DNA of 64,000 nucleotides from Cylindrotheca closterium (GCA_933822405.4 CAKOGP040001770.1:62001-126000), one strand, 5' to 3'; counted from the stretch's first letter, positions 18,209 to 30,953 are shown. Notes: generated from the sequence alone by a model not told the origin. Numbers and translations: made by a program.

Positions 18209-21200
18209 TTAAGATGCCGTTTGAGGAGAACGCCATGGAGAAGATGTATCTGTTGGTGTCGACCGTTTCTTTCTCTCTTCCATGAGGCGTCGACGATTTC
18301 GCATGAGGTTACGTGATCCTGTTGGTGTCGTTGTTGAAGACATTGGTGGTTTTGCGGATGGTGTTCCTGCTGGATTGTACCCTTCGTCCGACGGAGATGG
18401 TGCCAGTGGTGGGGGGCGATTGGAAGGAACAGACTCTGTATTACGGTTGGAAGCAAGAGGCTGTGATGATGTTCCACTGTTGTGACTTGTGACATTGGTT
18501 TGTACCTGTCGCAATCGAGAGTGACGTGCTTGGTCCCTGAAGCTCGCCTTTGCCGAAGATTTCGCATCTGGAATTGTCGAAGACCTCTCACCCGTTGTTC
18601 GGTTGGCTGCGGCTGCGGCTGCAGCTTGAGAGACGCTTTCGGTACGGTGTGTTCGGGGAATACTTCTGTTGTCATTTCCGACATGGTTTGGTTTGGAGGG
18701 GTTGTTTCCCATTGCCTTCTGCTTCTTCCTTTCTTCACGCTGTTTCTTCTTCTGCTGTCTCGCAACTTCCTCCCGCGCTTTTTTGAAGTCACGAGCGAAC
18801 TTGGAGAAAATCGCAAAGAGTTCGTGTGGCTGCTTCTTTGAGCCGGATTCGTGTTCACCAAAGTATTCAAGCAACTTGTCAAACTTGACCACAGTTTTAT
18901 CGACCTTGTCCCGAAGAGTGGAAACTTGCTTGATTGCACTGAGTGTGAACAGTCCAGTTTGCGTAGAACGAAGAGCTGCAACTTCTTCCTCAAGTGACAT
19001 GGCCTTGTCGTCAATAATGCTGTCGTCGTCGTCATCCTTTTTCTTCGGAGTTCGGTGGCCTGCTTTTTTCTTCGCTTCGTGGAGAGAGATTCTACGAACA
19101 TTTTCAAGTTGGTTTTCAACATCCTCCAGATCCGAGACACATTGGTCCCAGTATACTCGCTCAGCCTTCAGAACACCCTGGATATCATCGTCAAAAGTCA
19201 ATAGCAACTCATTGTTTCGTTGTACAATCAACACGATATAGTGCAAAAATGTCGTTTTCTTGTCAAACGCCTTGGCTTGATTTAACTTCAGAAGGGAATC
19301 CAAAGTAAATGCACCTGCCTTGTTTTTCTCACCAGAACCAGCAGTGTTCAGTCGGTTTCCAAACTGCAAAACAATTCCAAGAAGTTGACGAAGTCGACTG
19401 GAGTTCTTCAATTCTTCGCAAGCGTGGTCAATCATGTCCGCATCTGCAACACAAAAAGGAACGATATTTGTTAGCGAAAATAGTACTGGATGATATTTAC
19501 TCGCCACCAAAACTTACCAACAGTAATCGATTCGAGACAGTTGTCAAACTGTAGCTTGAACAGTAAGGCATTTATTTTTCTCTTGGCGTGTTTCACAGTC
19601 ATCATTGACACCATGAACTTTTCGCATTCACACAATCCGTTGAACTTTGCGGCTGCATCTTGTCCACCATCAATCATGTATTGCTCCAAAGAATCGCGCT
19701 CGTCCTTTGTGGGCAGGTATTCAATGATGCTCTCAATTTGGCTAGATGAAAACGACGACGAGTCCATTCGATCAACAGCTTCTGCCATTTCGTCATGACT
19801 CATCTTGATACGGGCCAAGATAATCCCACCATTGTTTGCACGTTTGGCATCAATGACACGAACAGCGGGTCCTTTCTTTGCAACCTTGTCCATCTTTGGT
19901 GTTTCGTCCTTTTGTCCAATTTCTGCCTGGAACAGGTCCTTAAATTCGTCTTCGTCAATGTCAATGCATGATAATGTGTCATCCGTTTGAATCTTCCCCC
20001 AGATTGAGCCACGCACGACCTTGGTCATAGTGTTCCAGTGGAGTCTTGCTCGTCGATGGGTGTCCTTGATCTTCGGAATCTTCTTCTTCTTCAATTTCTT
20101 CTCAGCGGCGGAAGCTGGCAAGTTGTGATCCTGGTCCATAACGTCGGGATTCAATCCATCGCGCTCAATAGAATGCTTCACCTGGCCCATTGGGATACCA
20201 ATCTTCAACATCTTAAAGTACTTTTGATATTTGGGGTCTTCCTTCAGCGGTAAGCCTGCTGGTTGATTTGGATCCGCATCCAGAATGTCAGGATCCAACC
20301 CATCTCGTTGCATCGCGTGCTTGACCATTTCCTTTGGCATACCAACCTTCATCATCTTAAAGTACTTTTCATACTTTGGATCATTCTTCAATGCAGGTCG
20401 CCCACTGGGAGCATCAGCAGCTTCCGCTCCACCTTCTTTTGGCGGCGGTGGCAGACCAGCGCGTTTTGCAAGCAAACCTCCCAACATCTTCTTTGGATCC
20501 TGTGGAGCGGCAGAATCTCCTCCTGGTGGCGCTGCTCGACCTGCCAACATGGCCCCTAGCATTTTCTTTGGATCCTGTGGAGCACTCGAGCTAGCACCAT
20601 GAGGCGCTGCTCGACCTGCTAACATGGCCCCTAGCATTTTCTTTGGATCTTGTGGAGCATCCGAGCTAGCAGCAGGCGCTGCTCTACCTGCCAACATGGC
20701 TCCCAGCATTTTCTTTGGATCTTGTGGGCCATCCGACTCACAAGCCGGAGCACCTCGAGCAGCCAGCATGTTTCCAAGGACCTTCTTGGTATCGACTGGA
20801 CCATTCGATGAGGATGCCTTGGCAGTCGGTGATAGTCGCTTTGCAAGCATACCGCCAAGCATTTTGTGCTGATCTTGTGCAGAGTCCGTATCAATAGATG
20901 GAGCTCCCGATTTATCTGCTGCTGGAGAATCCTGTTCAGCCAGCTTTTGTTCCAAAGCCTTTAGTCTGGCAACCAAATCTGCATTTTCAGCTTGCAATGA
21001 AACCACAGTCTCGTGATCCAGTAAACTGCCCTTCTTTTGACTGTTGCCTTGTTGCATGAATTCATTCAACGGGCTTGGACTTCCAATGCTTGGTCTCGGC
21101 GGTAGGTCTTGTTCTGCTTGCTCCGGTATAGCCGGTATTTGTGCTTGTGCTTGTGCTTCCTTTTCGGGTGAGACTGTAGTACTAGTAGTAGATTCCTCGG

Positions 21201-23970
21201 CAGGCTTTTCGGGAGAGCTGGATTTCGTTGGCTTGAGTCGACTTCGAAAGTCGGCAACTTCATTGTTCTGTTGCTTTGCCTCTTGGGCTGCCTTTGCCTT
21301 GTTGGCTGCTATACGTCGGCGAATCATGGCTGCGACATCCTTCTTTGGAGTATCTTGCTTTTGTACTTGTTGTGATTTGGCTTGTTGTTCGGCCTCTTTT
21401 CTCAATTCCAATTCTCTTTTTTCTCGGTAGGTCAATTTTCGCTCCACTGGTGGTTCATCCTCGCCGGCAACCGGAGTGGTCGGTCGGCTGTGTCCAGAAT
21501 CCGCAGAGGACTGTTGTCGATAAGAGACTGGTCTGGAAGTAGTAGAAGGAGAGGGTGTCGCTGCGTTTTGCATGACACTCTCATCGTCCATCAAGTCCTC
21601 AAGCTTCGACCTGGATGGCGTTCGACGCAAGGTTACATTTTGGAGAGATGGAGTGGGTGGTTCCGAATGCGAAAAAGACTCTTCCCGAAGACGACTGAAT
21701 GCACTCTTATTAATGTCCGATTTGCGGCCAAACCCTTGGCTCGAACGCCCAGCATGTCTTGGAGTATCAGAAGACAGCGCTCGCACCGATACTTCATCAT
21801 CATCCACTGGTGGTCGAGTTGTTGTCACTGGTGGTCGTGACTTGTTTTCAAATTTTTGCCACTTGGCTTTTAGAGTTCCTCGTTTGGATGTTCCCGCAGC
21901 CGATGATGCGCCATCCTCGTCCTCCTTCTTTTCCTCCGAAGCTCCTGACGTAGTGGCTTTGGCTGCATTGTAGGAGGATCGCAAGGAACCATACGATGGT
22001 TTTCCGCCTTGATCGGTAGTCCCCTGCTGTTCCTTTTGCGCCGCAAGCGTTCGATAGGATTGTCCTGGAGTTGACGGGGCTGCCACTTCGACCTTGGAGG
22101 ATTCATACCGATCCCGAAAATTTCCAAACTTGGATTTTGGAGCCGCTCGTGTGGTAGGAGGAACATCATGTTGTTGTTGTTGTTCGTCAAATTCGGAATG
22201 ATCATCGTCATATTCCGTATAACTGGACTGTTCGCTGAAATCTCCAAAGGATCGCTCACTGGTGGGACTGGCAACATTGTGTCGTGGGGAAATGCGCTTG
22301 ACAAACTCTTGGGCAAACTCCTTGGCCAAGTCATCTTGCATTTCGTCATCCGTATCGCCATCGGGTCGTTTTGTTTTCAGTCTCCCCAAGTAACCAGGCC
22401 CACTTCCCCCTTGATCCGATGCATTGGACGCAAATAGAGAACTTGTAAAGTTGCCGCCTGCTTGAAAGGGAGAAGACGAGGATGGCATGAATTCCGACTT
22501 GGTTCCACCAAAGACGGACGAAGATCCTCCAATCTCGGATCCTGCTGCAGGTGGTTTGGAGGCTGATCCACCAAAGGAAGAGTCGTGCTTCCATGGATTG
22601 TCAAAGTCGGCAAATCCAGCTCCTCGCGTATTGCTCCCCTTCCTATTCTTTTCCCATCGTGGCGGAGTCTGCCCTCTCATGGGCGGTGTTGGAGAACGAG
22701 GTCTGCCACCACCATGTTGTGGTTGTGTTCGGAATCCGTCATCAAAGCCGTCCGTGTCGCTGGAAACACTGGCAATGGACATTCGTGACGTATTGGGCGA
22801 ATCCCATGGCCCAGCTTGAAATTCCGAGTCGTTGTCGCTACCAGCACCATCATTTTGAAAGAATGAAAATCCTCTGTGTCCTTGCGTGACCAATTCTTGG
22901 ACCGCATTATCGACATCTTGTTGTACTTGCGATTCATCTAATCCAAAGGCATCAAAGGTGAATCCACCATCCCGATTGGAATCCCACAAATTGGGGTCTC
23001 CTTCGGCGACAGAGCCGCTGGACATGAAGGAAGATTGGGATTGAAAGGTAGTAGTGGTCATGACGGAACCAGCCACTGATCCACCCGCTACAGATCCCCC
23101 AGAAGACATTCCATGCTTTCCACCATAGGATGCTTTCCGATTTTGTATAGCTGCTCTTTGGATACCTCGTGGCGAAGCTGGAGGTGACGAATATTGTTGT
23201 TGGTGGTGATGTTGTTCCTCTTGTGACGTGTTGGATGCGACCGAGGTATTGGAATCACTGACTTGTCGCTTGTGGGATTGACTGCGCATTTTCCGACGTG
23301 CAATGGCATTGATCCCACCTGGATTGGCCACCACATTGCGTCCCCGCTGCTGTTGTCGCCCCATGAAATCATCTAGTTTGGCAGGTTTCCCATTGCTATT
23401 GTTATTGTTGCTGTTGGCAAATAGGTCCAAGTCAGAGCCAATACTGGAATGATCAAAAGAATCAATAGTCGAAGCAGTTGGTTCCTTGGATCTAAAATCG
23501 TTCGGTCCTTCGGCAAAATGTTGGTCCAAGGACGATTTGATTTCAGGTGGCCTGTGGATTGCAAACAAGTCTTCTTCGACAGATGCATTGGCAAACGGAT
23601 CGCTATTGTGTTGCTGCTGCTGCTGCTGCTGTGGAGCTCCATTTCCAAAGGGATCAAAAAAGTCATCTTGCTGCGCTCTCGGAGATGGCGTAGCAACGTC
23701 TGCCCGACTCAAAAGATTGACATTCGAAGAGGTTGTCGAATTGGGTGTGTCGCTCGCTGGTCCAAGGTTGTACGCCATGGCCAGTTCTTTGGCGTGTGCT
23801 CGAGCCCTCTTTTGTGTGGAAACACTCTCCCGTCGCTTTTGATCTACAGATCGTAGAAAGCGAAAGTTCCTACGTCTTGGACTCTTTTGACTATTTGATT
23901 GCGATTGCGCAGACGACGATGACGAGTCCGCGGCAGCCTGTTTCGTCGATGGCGATCGAAATAACTTCAT
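18209..23970 (-). CDS. Formin (FH2 domain) with unusual repeat region (2 exons)
   Basis: Exons 23970-19518 and 19443-18209 are joined across a 74-base intron (GTTG|GTAAGT, TTGCAG|ATGC), giving 1,895 residues. The FH2 actin-nucleating domain spans about residues 1303-1725. It starts at RRARLHWNTM and includes ILARIKMSHDEMAEAVDRMD, and later the conserved LLGIVLQFGNRLNTAG and FHY-type HYIVLIVQRNNELL. The N-terminal ~980 residues are disordered and Ser/Gln-rich. A short coiled coil follows (about 987-1010). Then come six MLGxMLA units (1030-1175) and two copies of a DPKY(E/Q)KYFKM(M/L)K unit like the CCDC53/WASHC3 motif (about 1190-1287). A classical polyproline FH1 is nearly absent. The C-terminal tail is basic. 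It likely nucleates or elongates actin in the cytoplasm. The upstream ATG at 24087 would translate an AACAC-type repeat and is not used. Confidence 0.9.
20446..20880 (-). repeat. Six tandem coding repeats (MLGxMLA motif) in the formin gene
   Basis: Six units of about 72-81 bases, of which three (around 20540-20740) are nearly identical at the DNA level. Each encodes DPKKMLGAMLAGRAAP or a variant. The outer units are more diverged (HKMLGGMLAKR, KKVLGNMLAAR, KKMLGGLLAKR), indicating expansion from the middle of the array. Confidence 0.9.
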
Positions 23971-24825
23971 TGTTGTTTGATGTTTTGTTGTGTTTGACGT
24001 GTGTGTTGCTTGTGTTGCTTGTGTTGTTTGTGTTGTTTGTGTTGTATTATTAATACTACCGTATCGTTTATCGTATAATAGCGGCAAGGAGTTGTAGCGG
24101 GTTTGTCAACGTAAGCGTCGTCAAGACCGGACCCTATTGGGAATTGCGCAACTCAAAAGTACAACACAAGAAGGAGTCTCGTTGATGTCAATTCTTCCAC
24201 GAAAATGAATGGAAAGTTCCGAGTGCGCCAAAACGTGATGGCAATTGTAGGAGTTGTTTTTGGTGGTTGTTTGCTGCAGCAACGTTCCTCTCGTGCTAAA
24301 ATTGGTGCTGTCGACTCCACTCTGTGTAGAAATCGAGGCTTCCCTAGAGGTGTTGCAGTGTGTGTATGTGACTATTGTCTTGTATCGCAGAACTTCCTCG
24401 TTTTCCTCCTGAACGAGGTCAGCAATGATTTTCAACTTTCTCGCATTTTCCCTGCCCGGAGCGCTGGCACACACGATACAGCTTATGTACGATTCGCGCC
24501 TGCTCGGCCAGTAATAATGTTACTGGTTTTCATTGGAACTATATGTTTTATCGGACAAGCCAACGACTTTTCGTTCGCTATATTAACAAATATGTCGTAT
24601 CGGACTCGAAATGGCCAACGGCCGCCGTGCACCTTCAGTCATTGGATCGTTTGGTCGTGCCACTGGATTAGCGTCTGACGTTCGACAGAACGTCGTCATT
24701 CGAGGCTATCAAAGTACCTACAAAGTTGCCTTCGCATCAACAACTGGATCGATTATTGACGACGAGAACCCGACCTTCCTTCCTCAAAAGCATAAAATAT
24801 ATCCAAAACTAGTCTAATAGAAACC
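23971..24825. other. Divergent region between formin and FAD monooxygenase genes
   Basis: The formin side contains an array of GTGTT/GCTTGT-type units at about 23998-24048, a 5'-UTR microsatellite. A forward frame at 24205-24678 and another at 24611-24817 are open but look random (no targeting signal, no family motif, no splice sites), so no gene is called. Confidence 0.5.
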
Positions 24826-26499
24826 ATGGTGTCAGTTCTTCGATGTTTCCTCAAGCTGCAATTGATAGTAGTTCATGTGGCTTCAATGACAATCCAAAAA
24901 ACAACTCCCATGGAAGCAAGTGTTTGTGGAGCAGGACCTGCCGGTTTACTCTCGGCCATTTGTCTCTCACAAAAGTGGAATGGCAACTGCAAGATTGATG
25001 TCTATGACAAGCGGCCAGCACCTACCTATTCCAATAAAAGTTGGGAAGATCTGTCGTCCTCCTTTTACAATCTTGGTTTGGGAGAACGAGGAATAACAGC
25101 CTTGATGGAGTTTGGGGCCTGGGAGGTGGTACGAGATGCCTGCATACTGGTGCCCGGCCGCGTAGACTATCAACCCGGTAGCAGCGAACCCAGTAAAAAG
25201 ATGCTGACAGACAAGAAATATGGGACCTATGTTCTACCACGCGATAAGCTTGTCAGTGTCCTCCATCAGCATGTGCAGGAAGAATATTCGGATTCCATTC
25301 ATCTCCACTACGAACATGACGTCAGGCCGATCATGGATACGACAAGTACCGACGACGATGACTCGAATGTGAGAATACAAGTGTCCAACTTGGACACAGA
25401 CAAGATAAAAATAAAAGACAGCGATTTGGTGGTAGCATGTGACGGTGCAGCTCGAACCTTTGTCCGATATTTCGAGGCACAAGACAAGAAGAACAAGGAC
25501 AAACAAGACCCCATTTCCATTGTGCGGTTCGAGGACAATAATCAACGCGTCTTCAAGAGCATTCATTTTCAATTACCATCCGATTGGGAACGAAACCTAA
25601 ACTATGCAGTGCGATCCGAAAATAGTCGAGTGATATTTGATGCGCTTCCCGTCAATTTGGAGGGAGATTACGTGGGGATTCTACTGTTTCGTGCCAATGA
25701 CGAAATGGCAGAGGAACAAGTGGATCCACAAGTCTTTCGCCAGTTTTTACAACAAGAAATCCCTCAGTTTAGTGACTTTATTACTGCAATAGAGTCGAAA
25801 AAGGCGGCTCGTTCCAAGTCGTCCATATTGCCAATGTTTCGATATGTGACACCTCGGTTGCATCATGGAAAGAATTGTGTCATTCTGGGAGACAGCGCCA
25901 AGGTAAGTCGAGTGGGACCACTTATTGTGGAACTTGATGGAAAAGATGGACGAGTATCGCTTACCTTTTTCCTTCTTTACAGACTGTGAAACCATATTTT
26001 GGCCTTGGATGTAATTCGGCTCTAGAAGATGTCAGGGTACGTAAGCTGTGTTGTTTGTTGTACTATATATTTGAGCCTTTCCTCTCATAGAGAATGTACG
26101 GTTCATTAGATTTTCGGCGATTGCGTAGACGATGCTTCAAGTATTGCCGATGCAGTATCTGAATTTTCGTCTCGAAGGGCAAAGGATATTGAGGTATTGG
26201 TACAAGTCTCTGCGAGCCTTGACAAACCTGGCCTTGCTGGACTCTTTGGATTCATCTTTCCTTTGATTCTGGACAAGATCTTTTACAAACTCGCACCTCA
26301 AGTGTTTGCACAAAACATAATTGCCATGCTCCAACGTGACGATATCACTTTCCAAGAAGTAGCGGCCCGGAAAAGGAGCGACCGGATTGGCCAAATTTGC
26401 TGCCTCTCGTTGCTTTTTGCTACCATATCGAGCCTAGTGGGAAGCTTGTCCGTGGCAGCAACGACCATTGTTGGCTCTACATCGGCTACTATACAATGA
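24826..26499 (+). CDS. FAD-dependent monooxygenase, kynurenine-3-monooxygenase-like (3 exons)
   Basis: Exons 24826-25902, 25983-26036 (18 codons) and 26110-26499 join in frame, giving 506 residues. The Rossmann FAD motif ASVCGAGPAGLLSAI (residues ~31-45) is followed by the acid-ended strand KIDVYDKRP. The second FAD/NADPH motif is DLVVACDGAARTFVR. The third FAD motif, ILGDSAK|TVKPYFGLGCNSALED, spans the first intron and needs the small middle exon, strong support for the model. This order fits group A aromatic hydroxylases, nearest in pattern to kynurenine 3-monooxygenase. The N-terminal hydrophobic stretch (CFLKLQLIVVHVASM) may be a signal or anchor. The C-terminus has two further hydrophobic helices, as in membrane-bound KMO. 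The substrate is inferred only. Confidence 0.78.
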
Positions 26500-26678
26500 T
26501 AAACAATAAATGATAGATCATAGAACCGGAATTAAGTGTCACCTGCCCATTTGAGACTAAAGGAGTACTATGACACGTTGATTTCGGAACTTTCAAATCT
26601 CCTTCATCATTTGCTGTCAAGATTCAAGAGGAGGATGATATCATCGTTGCAACGCTAGCACACACCATAGGATAAGCA

Positions 26679-29647
26679 ATGGTTACACAAAGAATCAAAG
26701 AAGCGGCGGAAAAGAGCTGGGATTGGTACAGCAGCAGGACACCCAAGCAGGGCTCTGCTTCCAATCCTTCACAACCGCTCGAAAACACGAGTAATCAATC
26801 CAAACCTTTCGAAATTCTCAAGTTTCCCGAGTTGGGTCAAGGTACTGCCGATCAAGATCAATCCGCTACTTCCAAATATTGGAATTTGGCACAAAATGCT
26901 GCTGAGAATACGTATTCGGCAGTCTCTGGCTATGTGTCTTCCATGAGTTTGTATTCCAACAGTGGCAGTGAAGATCGGATCATTTATGACAATGGCAATT
27001 TCCCCCTCACCCCATCCAACAACAAAGTGCATCCTAGCTTGCTTACAAGTCCAGCATTCTTGAACATGTTTCAAAATCCGTATACCAGGGTCCGTGGGTT
27101 GCGAGGAGCTGACAAGCCCTCCTCCATGGATGCCGTTCGAACTCTGTTGAGTGTGACGGCACCAGATGTGTCGGAAGGAGGGTACTATCTGTCGTCACCA
27201 CGGAGTGAAAGTGATCCCGAAGACGAAGAAGATTACAATGTCAATTCTCCCACTATTGGTAGGCCCATCTTTGAAACTCCGACTATGGCCAACACGACCA
27301 AGTGGATGGAATCCAGTTCTTCCATGGGAGTTGGCTTCTTTTTTGGAAGTCCTCAAGTCCGAAAACATACGGATGGAACCGATTTTTCGAATGCTGGTAA
27401 TGCTGCAAGTGCCCGTCAAGCTTCCCAAATAGGCAATACGCCTTCAGAAACGGCTTCTCAGTTGGCAGAAGGAACTCTGAGGGCGTTTCGGGATATTGCG
27501 TTGGACGAAGCGGTGGAATTGCATTCGGCATTGCGGTATTGGTCGTATCGGTGGGAACGACCATTTTTGTCGTGGTTGGAAGCAGGACCAACTGGTAAGC
27601 AACCAAAATTGAAAGAGTGATTGCTCGTCAACGGTATAATCTCACGGCCATCCTTGTGACATTTTAGTTTGGTTCGCGGAAGAAGGTTACCAACATCAGC
27701 TGGTCGGTCAAAAGGTGTCTCAGATTCAAGCAGTATTGGCTCGGCGGTGTGTCACTATTGGAGACTTGCAGCAGCATTTGTTGCGATCCGGATGGCAGCA
27801 AGGAGTGGCCAAGTGGGGAGTCTTGGGAGATGGTGGGGACTTTGCGGCAGTGACTGGGTTTGATGGTAGGATGCCCGCTCCAGAAAATGATTCTGACGAA
27901 ACCAATAATCAAACAAGTCGTTTTGGAGCCAGAACTCCCCGCATCAAGTCCAGCATATCTCGCGTCTCGAGCGAGTTAAGTGAACTTCCCCTTCCTCCAC
28001 CGCCATCTGCTAGTGATATGCCGCGACAGACACCTGCGTCAAAGGCTGGAAAATTGCCACACCAACGACGGCCTAGTTCCATCTACTACACGGATGTCTC
28101 GGTGCGCAATACTTTCAATGGGCAAATTGTCACAGACAATCCGGCACTTGCCGAGTGGTCGGTGGATGCGATGTCGTTGGTCCGACACCAATTGTATCGA
28201 GCGTGCAATGGGCGGGTGACTTTGCCCTTTGTGGAGAATTGGGCACAAGGAGATGATCAATCTTTATCCTATGCCTCTGTGCACAATTTTGTTGACGATT
28301 CCACAGCAGTTACCAATGAATCGATAGGCGACAAGAAATTGCCGTTGTGGGCCACGGTGACCCCTCAAAGTGTGGCGCCAGGTGGTTCAAATGCACCAGT
28401 AACTGATGCAGACGACACTGCGCCAAATGAAGAAGCTGTCAAGTACCGTGTCACAATTTCCGACTTGCCATTGATGGTGCAAGAAGTAGCTGAATTGCTG
28501 GATGTCATGGAGGGTGTCATGCAAATTCAACGAAACAGACGGCTGGACAAACTCAAGGAAGATTCCAAGATTCGCAGGAGCTGGTACGTTGTAGCCTTGG
28601 CAATTCCCTCGATAGCCTATGTCATGTTCAAGACACGAGACGAGCAATATGGAATGGGATACTTGAAGTACGCAGCAGAGAAACTTGTGGAATTCTGCCA
28701 GGAGCATGTTGTATCTCCCCTTTGGGCAATCTACAACGAGCTGACATCAGGGAGGGCAGAGAACATTAGCGACCACAAAGCTCGGGACATTGTCATCGAA
28801 AATTTACAAAAGATGATTCGAGCTTGGCTGGACGAAGCCTACCCCAAAATGCCAGAAGCAGAACGGGCGGCAAAGGCATTGGCAATGGACGTGGCGCTCA
28901 TCGAGAATCAAAAGGAGGCGAGTATGAGGACAATCTACGAATTGAATAGTGTCATTCGATTGAGTTTCATTGAGGCTCAGTTCATCAAGAAGGTGAGGCA
29001 ATCGGTGTCGACTTTTGAATTCATTCATTGAATGCCTAATTTTCACTGTTCTAACCCATGAATTGCAGGAAATGATGAATGCTTTGCTTGCTTTGGACGA
29101 CATGAGAGCATCGACGAACTTCAACTTGAATATGGCAGCAGTTACTCCATTTGTGTTGCTGATGTACTTGACCAAGCGTGCTTTTCAATTCGTCTTCTAC
29201 GCTACCCTGAGACTGGGCAAAACAAGAGAAGAAACATACGGTAACTTTCTCCACATCTTGACGGAGATCGAGCGGTTACTAAACATCCGAGATGCTCCTC
29301 CTCAGTTGCTGTATGAAGCTGGGGGATATGCACCAAATGCTAACCGAGTGGATCGCGACCCCAAGCTGCTCCCAGACCATCTGGGTGGAGACAGAGTTCT
29401 AAGCACAGACGATTTGGGCATGCTCATGCTTCACATCCATACTCTTAAAACAATTTTGTGGCGGGATCAACGAAGGTTCTCGGCTTCCGTCATTCGAAGT
29501 GTAGCGGAAGATTTATCAGAATTAGCCGGTGAAAGAGGAGCAGTCAGTGTCCGTCAGCAGTTGCAGATCATTGCACGAATGCATCGCACCTATCCATTTT
29601 TGAAGGTAGCTGGATGGGATATGATCGGGTTTGACGGTCGACAATAG
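26679..29647 (+). CDS. NCA2: NCA2-family mitochondrial membrane protein (3 exons)
   Basis: Exons 26679-27594, 27668-28992 and 29069-29647 (introns 73 and 76 bases, GT..AG) give 939 residues. The N-terminal third is disordered. Family features start at ALRYWSYRWERPFLSWLEAG and continue across the first junction into WFAEEGYQHQLVGQKVSQIQ. The NCA2 core follows: KLKEDSKIRRSWYVVALAIP, with a first membrane segment, and IRLSFIEAQFIKK|EMMNALLALDDMR, formed across the second junction. Next is NFNLNMAAVTPFVLLMYLTK, the second membrane segment, and the GNFLHILTEIERLLN tail. Yeast Nca2 acts with Nca3 in controlling the mitochondrial ATP6/ATP8 transcript and thus F1Fo-ATP synthase. The mitochondrial location is inferred from the family. 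Confidence 0.86.
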
Positions 29648-29690
29648 ATTGTCGGATAATTTCGTTTAGCCGCATAACGTATCAATTACT

Positions 29691-30663
29691 TTATTTTTTG
29701 TTTTTGTTCAGTCCACCAAAAGCATAATCTGCCTTGATGAAACGATCATACACTTCAATGATCTCTTCTCGCGATTTGGCTGATGGTTTGACGGACTCCT
29801 TTTGGGAGCAAATGTCGAACCACCGAAGCAAATTTGGGAAGTTTTCCTTCGACAGTTTGTATCCTTTGTAATGGTCGAGGGTGATTGTCATCCTTAAGAA
29901 GAAAGGGAGCACATGTACATCGGCGAGGCTAAAATCTTTGCCCATCAAATACGACCCACCGTGTGCGTCGAGTGATTCCTCCAAGAATCCGAGTGCTTTT
30001 TCCAGCTTTTCGATAAGCTCTTTGTCTTTCTCTTCATCCTTGTTCATGAGTAATGTAAACTGCGCTGGTGAAAGTGAGTTATCAACGTGGTCATTCAAGA
30101 GTCTCAAAGAGGCTCGCTCTGAAGGATTGTCTGGCATCAATGATGGCCCACCTCCCAAATCACGGGCGAGATCCGACAGGTACTCATCGCAGATGGCAGA
30201 CTCATACACTACGGACCCATCTTTGGTGTTCACAAGAGCAGGAACTTTTCCTCGGGGGTTGATATCAAGGTACCTTGTAGAAAAGAAGAAAAAATGAGCA
30301 TAATATTTATACGAGAAAACACAAGAACAACATGGCGATATCCATTCTGCCTCACCAATTATCTTTATCCTCTTTGCTGATTTCGATGGTCTCAAATGGT
30401 ATCCCAAGCTCTAAGAGAGTTATCCAAGTTCGGGCGGCATAAGGGCACGTGCCACCCTTCAAAGTGTAGAACTTGATCAAGGTTTCTTCTTGCTGTGTTT
30501 TGATATCGTCCTCTCCACCTCGAAGAGTCAACAATGTTTTGCCAACGTGGCTGCGGTTTCTTGTGGTCGTTTCCAAAGGGCCCGATTGAAAGCTAGAAAC
30601 TGATGCCATGTCGACGCCCAAAAGAATGAAACAACAACAGAAGATATAATGTGAGAACATCAT
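29691..30663 (-). CDS. Glutathione S-transferase with CPYA active site and signal peptide (2 exons)
   Basis: Exons 30663-30356 and 30273-29691, intron 82 bases (AATTG|GTGAGG, TACAAG|GTAC), give 296 residues. An N-terminal signal peptide (FSHYIFCCCFILLGVDMASV) runs into SSFQSG, a possible plastid cleavage site, then LTLRGG. The thioredoxin-like N-domain has the catalytic motif GGTCPYAARTW (Cys about 73), a cis-Pro/GSH-binding region NPRGKVPALV and the ESAICDEYL motif. The helical C-domain follows (residues ~140-290). The Cys active site relates it to omega, DHAR or lambda types that do thiol transfer and reduction rather than classical conjugation. Plastid or secretory location is inferred. 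Substrate unknown. Confidence 0.85.
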
Positions 30664-30953
30664 GGGACTTATTATTCTGATGGAAGAAAATGAAAGATAT
30701 ATTTTATGAATTCATAGAAACTGACGTGGGCCAGTCGTAGGAGTCGCAATAAAATTTTGTGGGTTTCATTCTACTTTTTGTTGGGCAATACCTTACGGGA
30801 AGGACTATCTGGCTATTTGATACAAGGTCCTCTTTGCTCTAGCTTTTCATTAACTTCTCTTGTTTTCTATGTGCGCTTTCCATGCTCCTTGAGTGCCAAG
30901 AAGCGGCATCACGATTTGTTTGCATTGTGTCTGGTTCCCATTCTTTTCTTTTT
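30664..30953. other. Intergenic region, no gene seen
   Basis: About 290 bases upstream of the GST start and downstream of the next reverse gene. Forward open frames here have no coding character. Confidence 0.4.

Noticed and set aside
20446..20880. Regularly spaced direct repeats resembling a CRISPR array
   Set aside because: The units and the spaces between them are all coding and in frame with the formin, the genome is eukaryotic, and the spacers are themselves related.
24205..24817. Two forward open frames between the formin and FAD monooxygenase genes
   Set aside because: No targeting signal, family motif, usable splice sites or repeat of known proteins; they look like chance frames in a promoter region.
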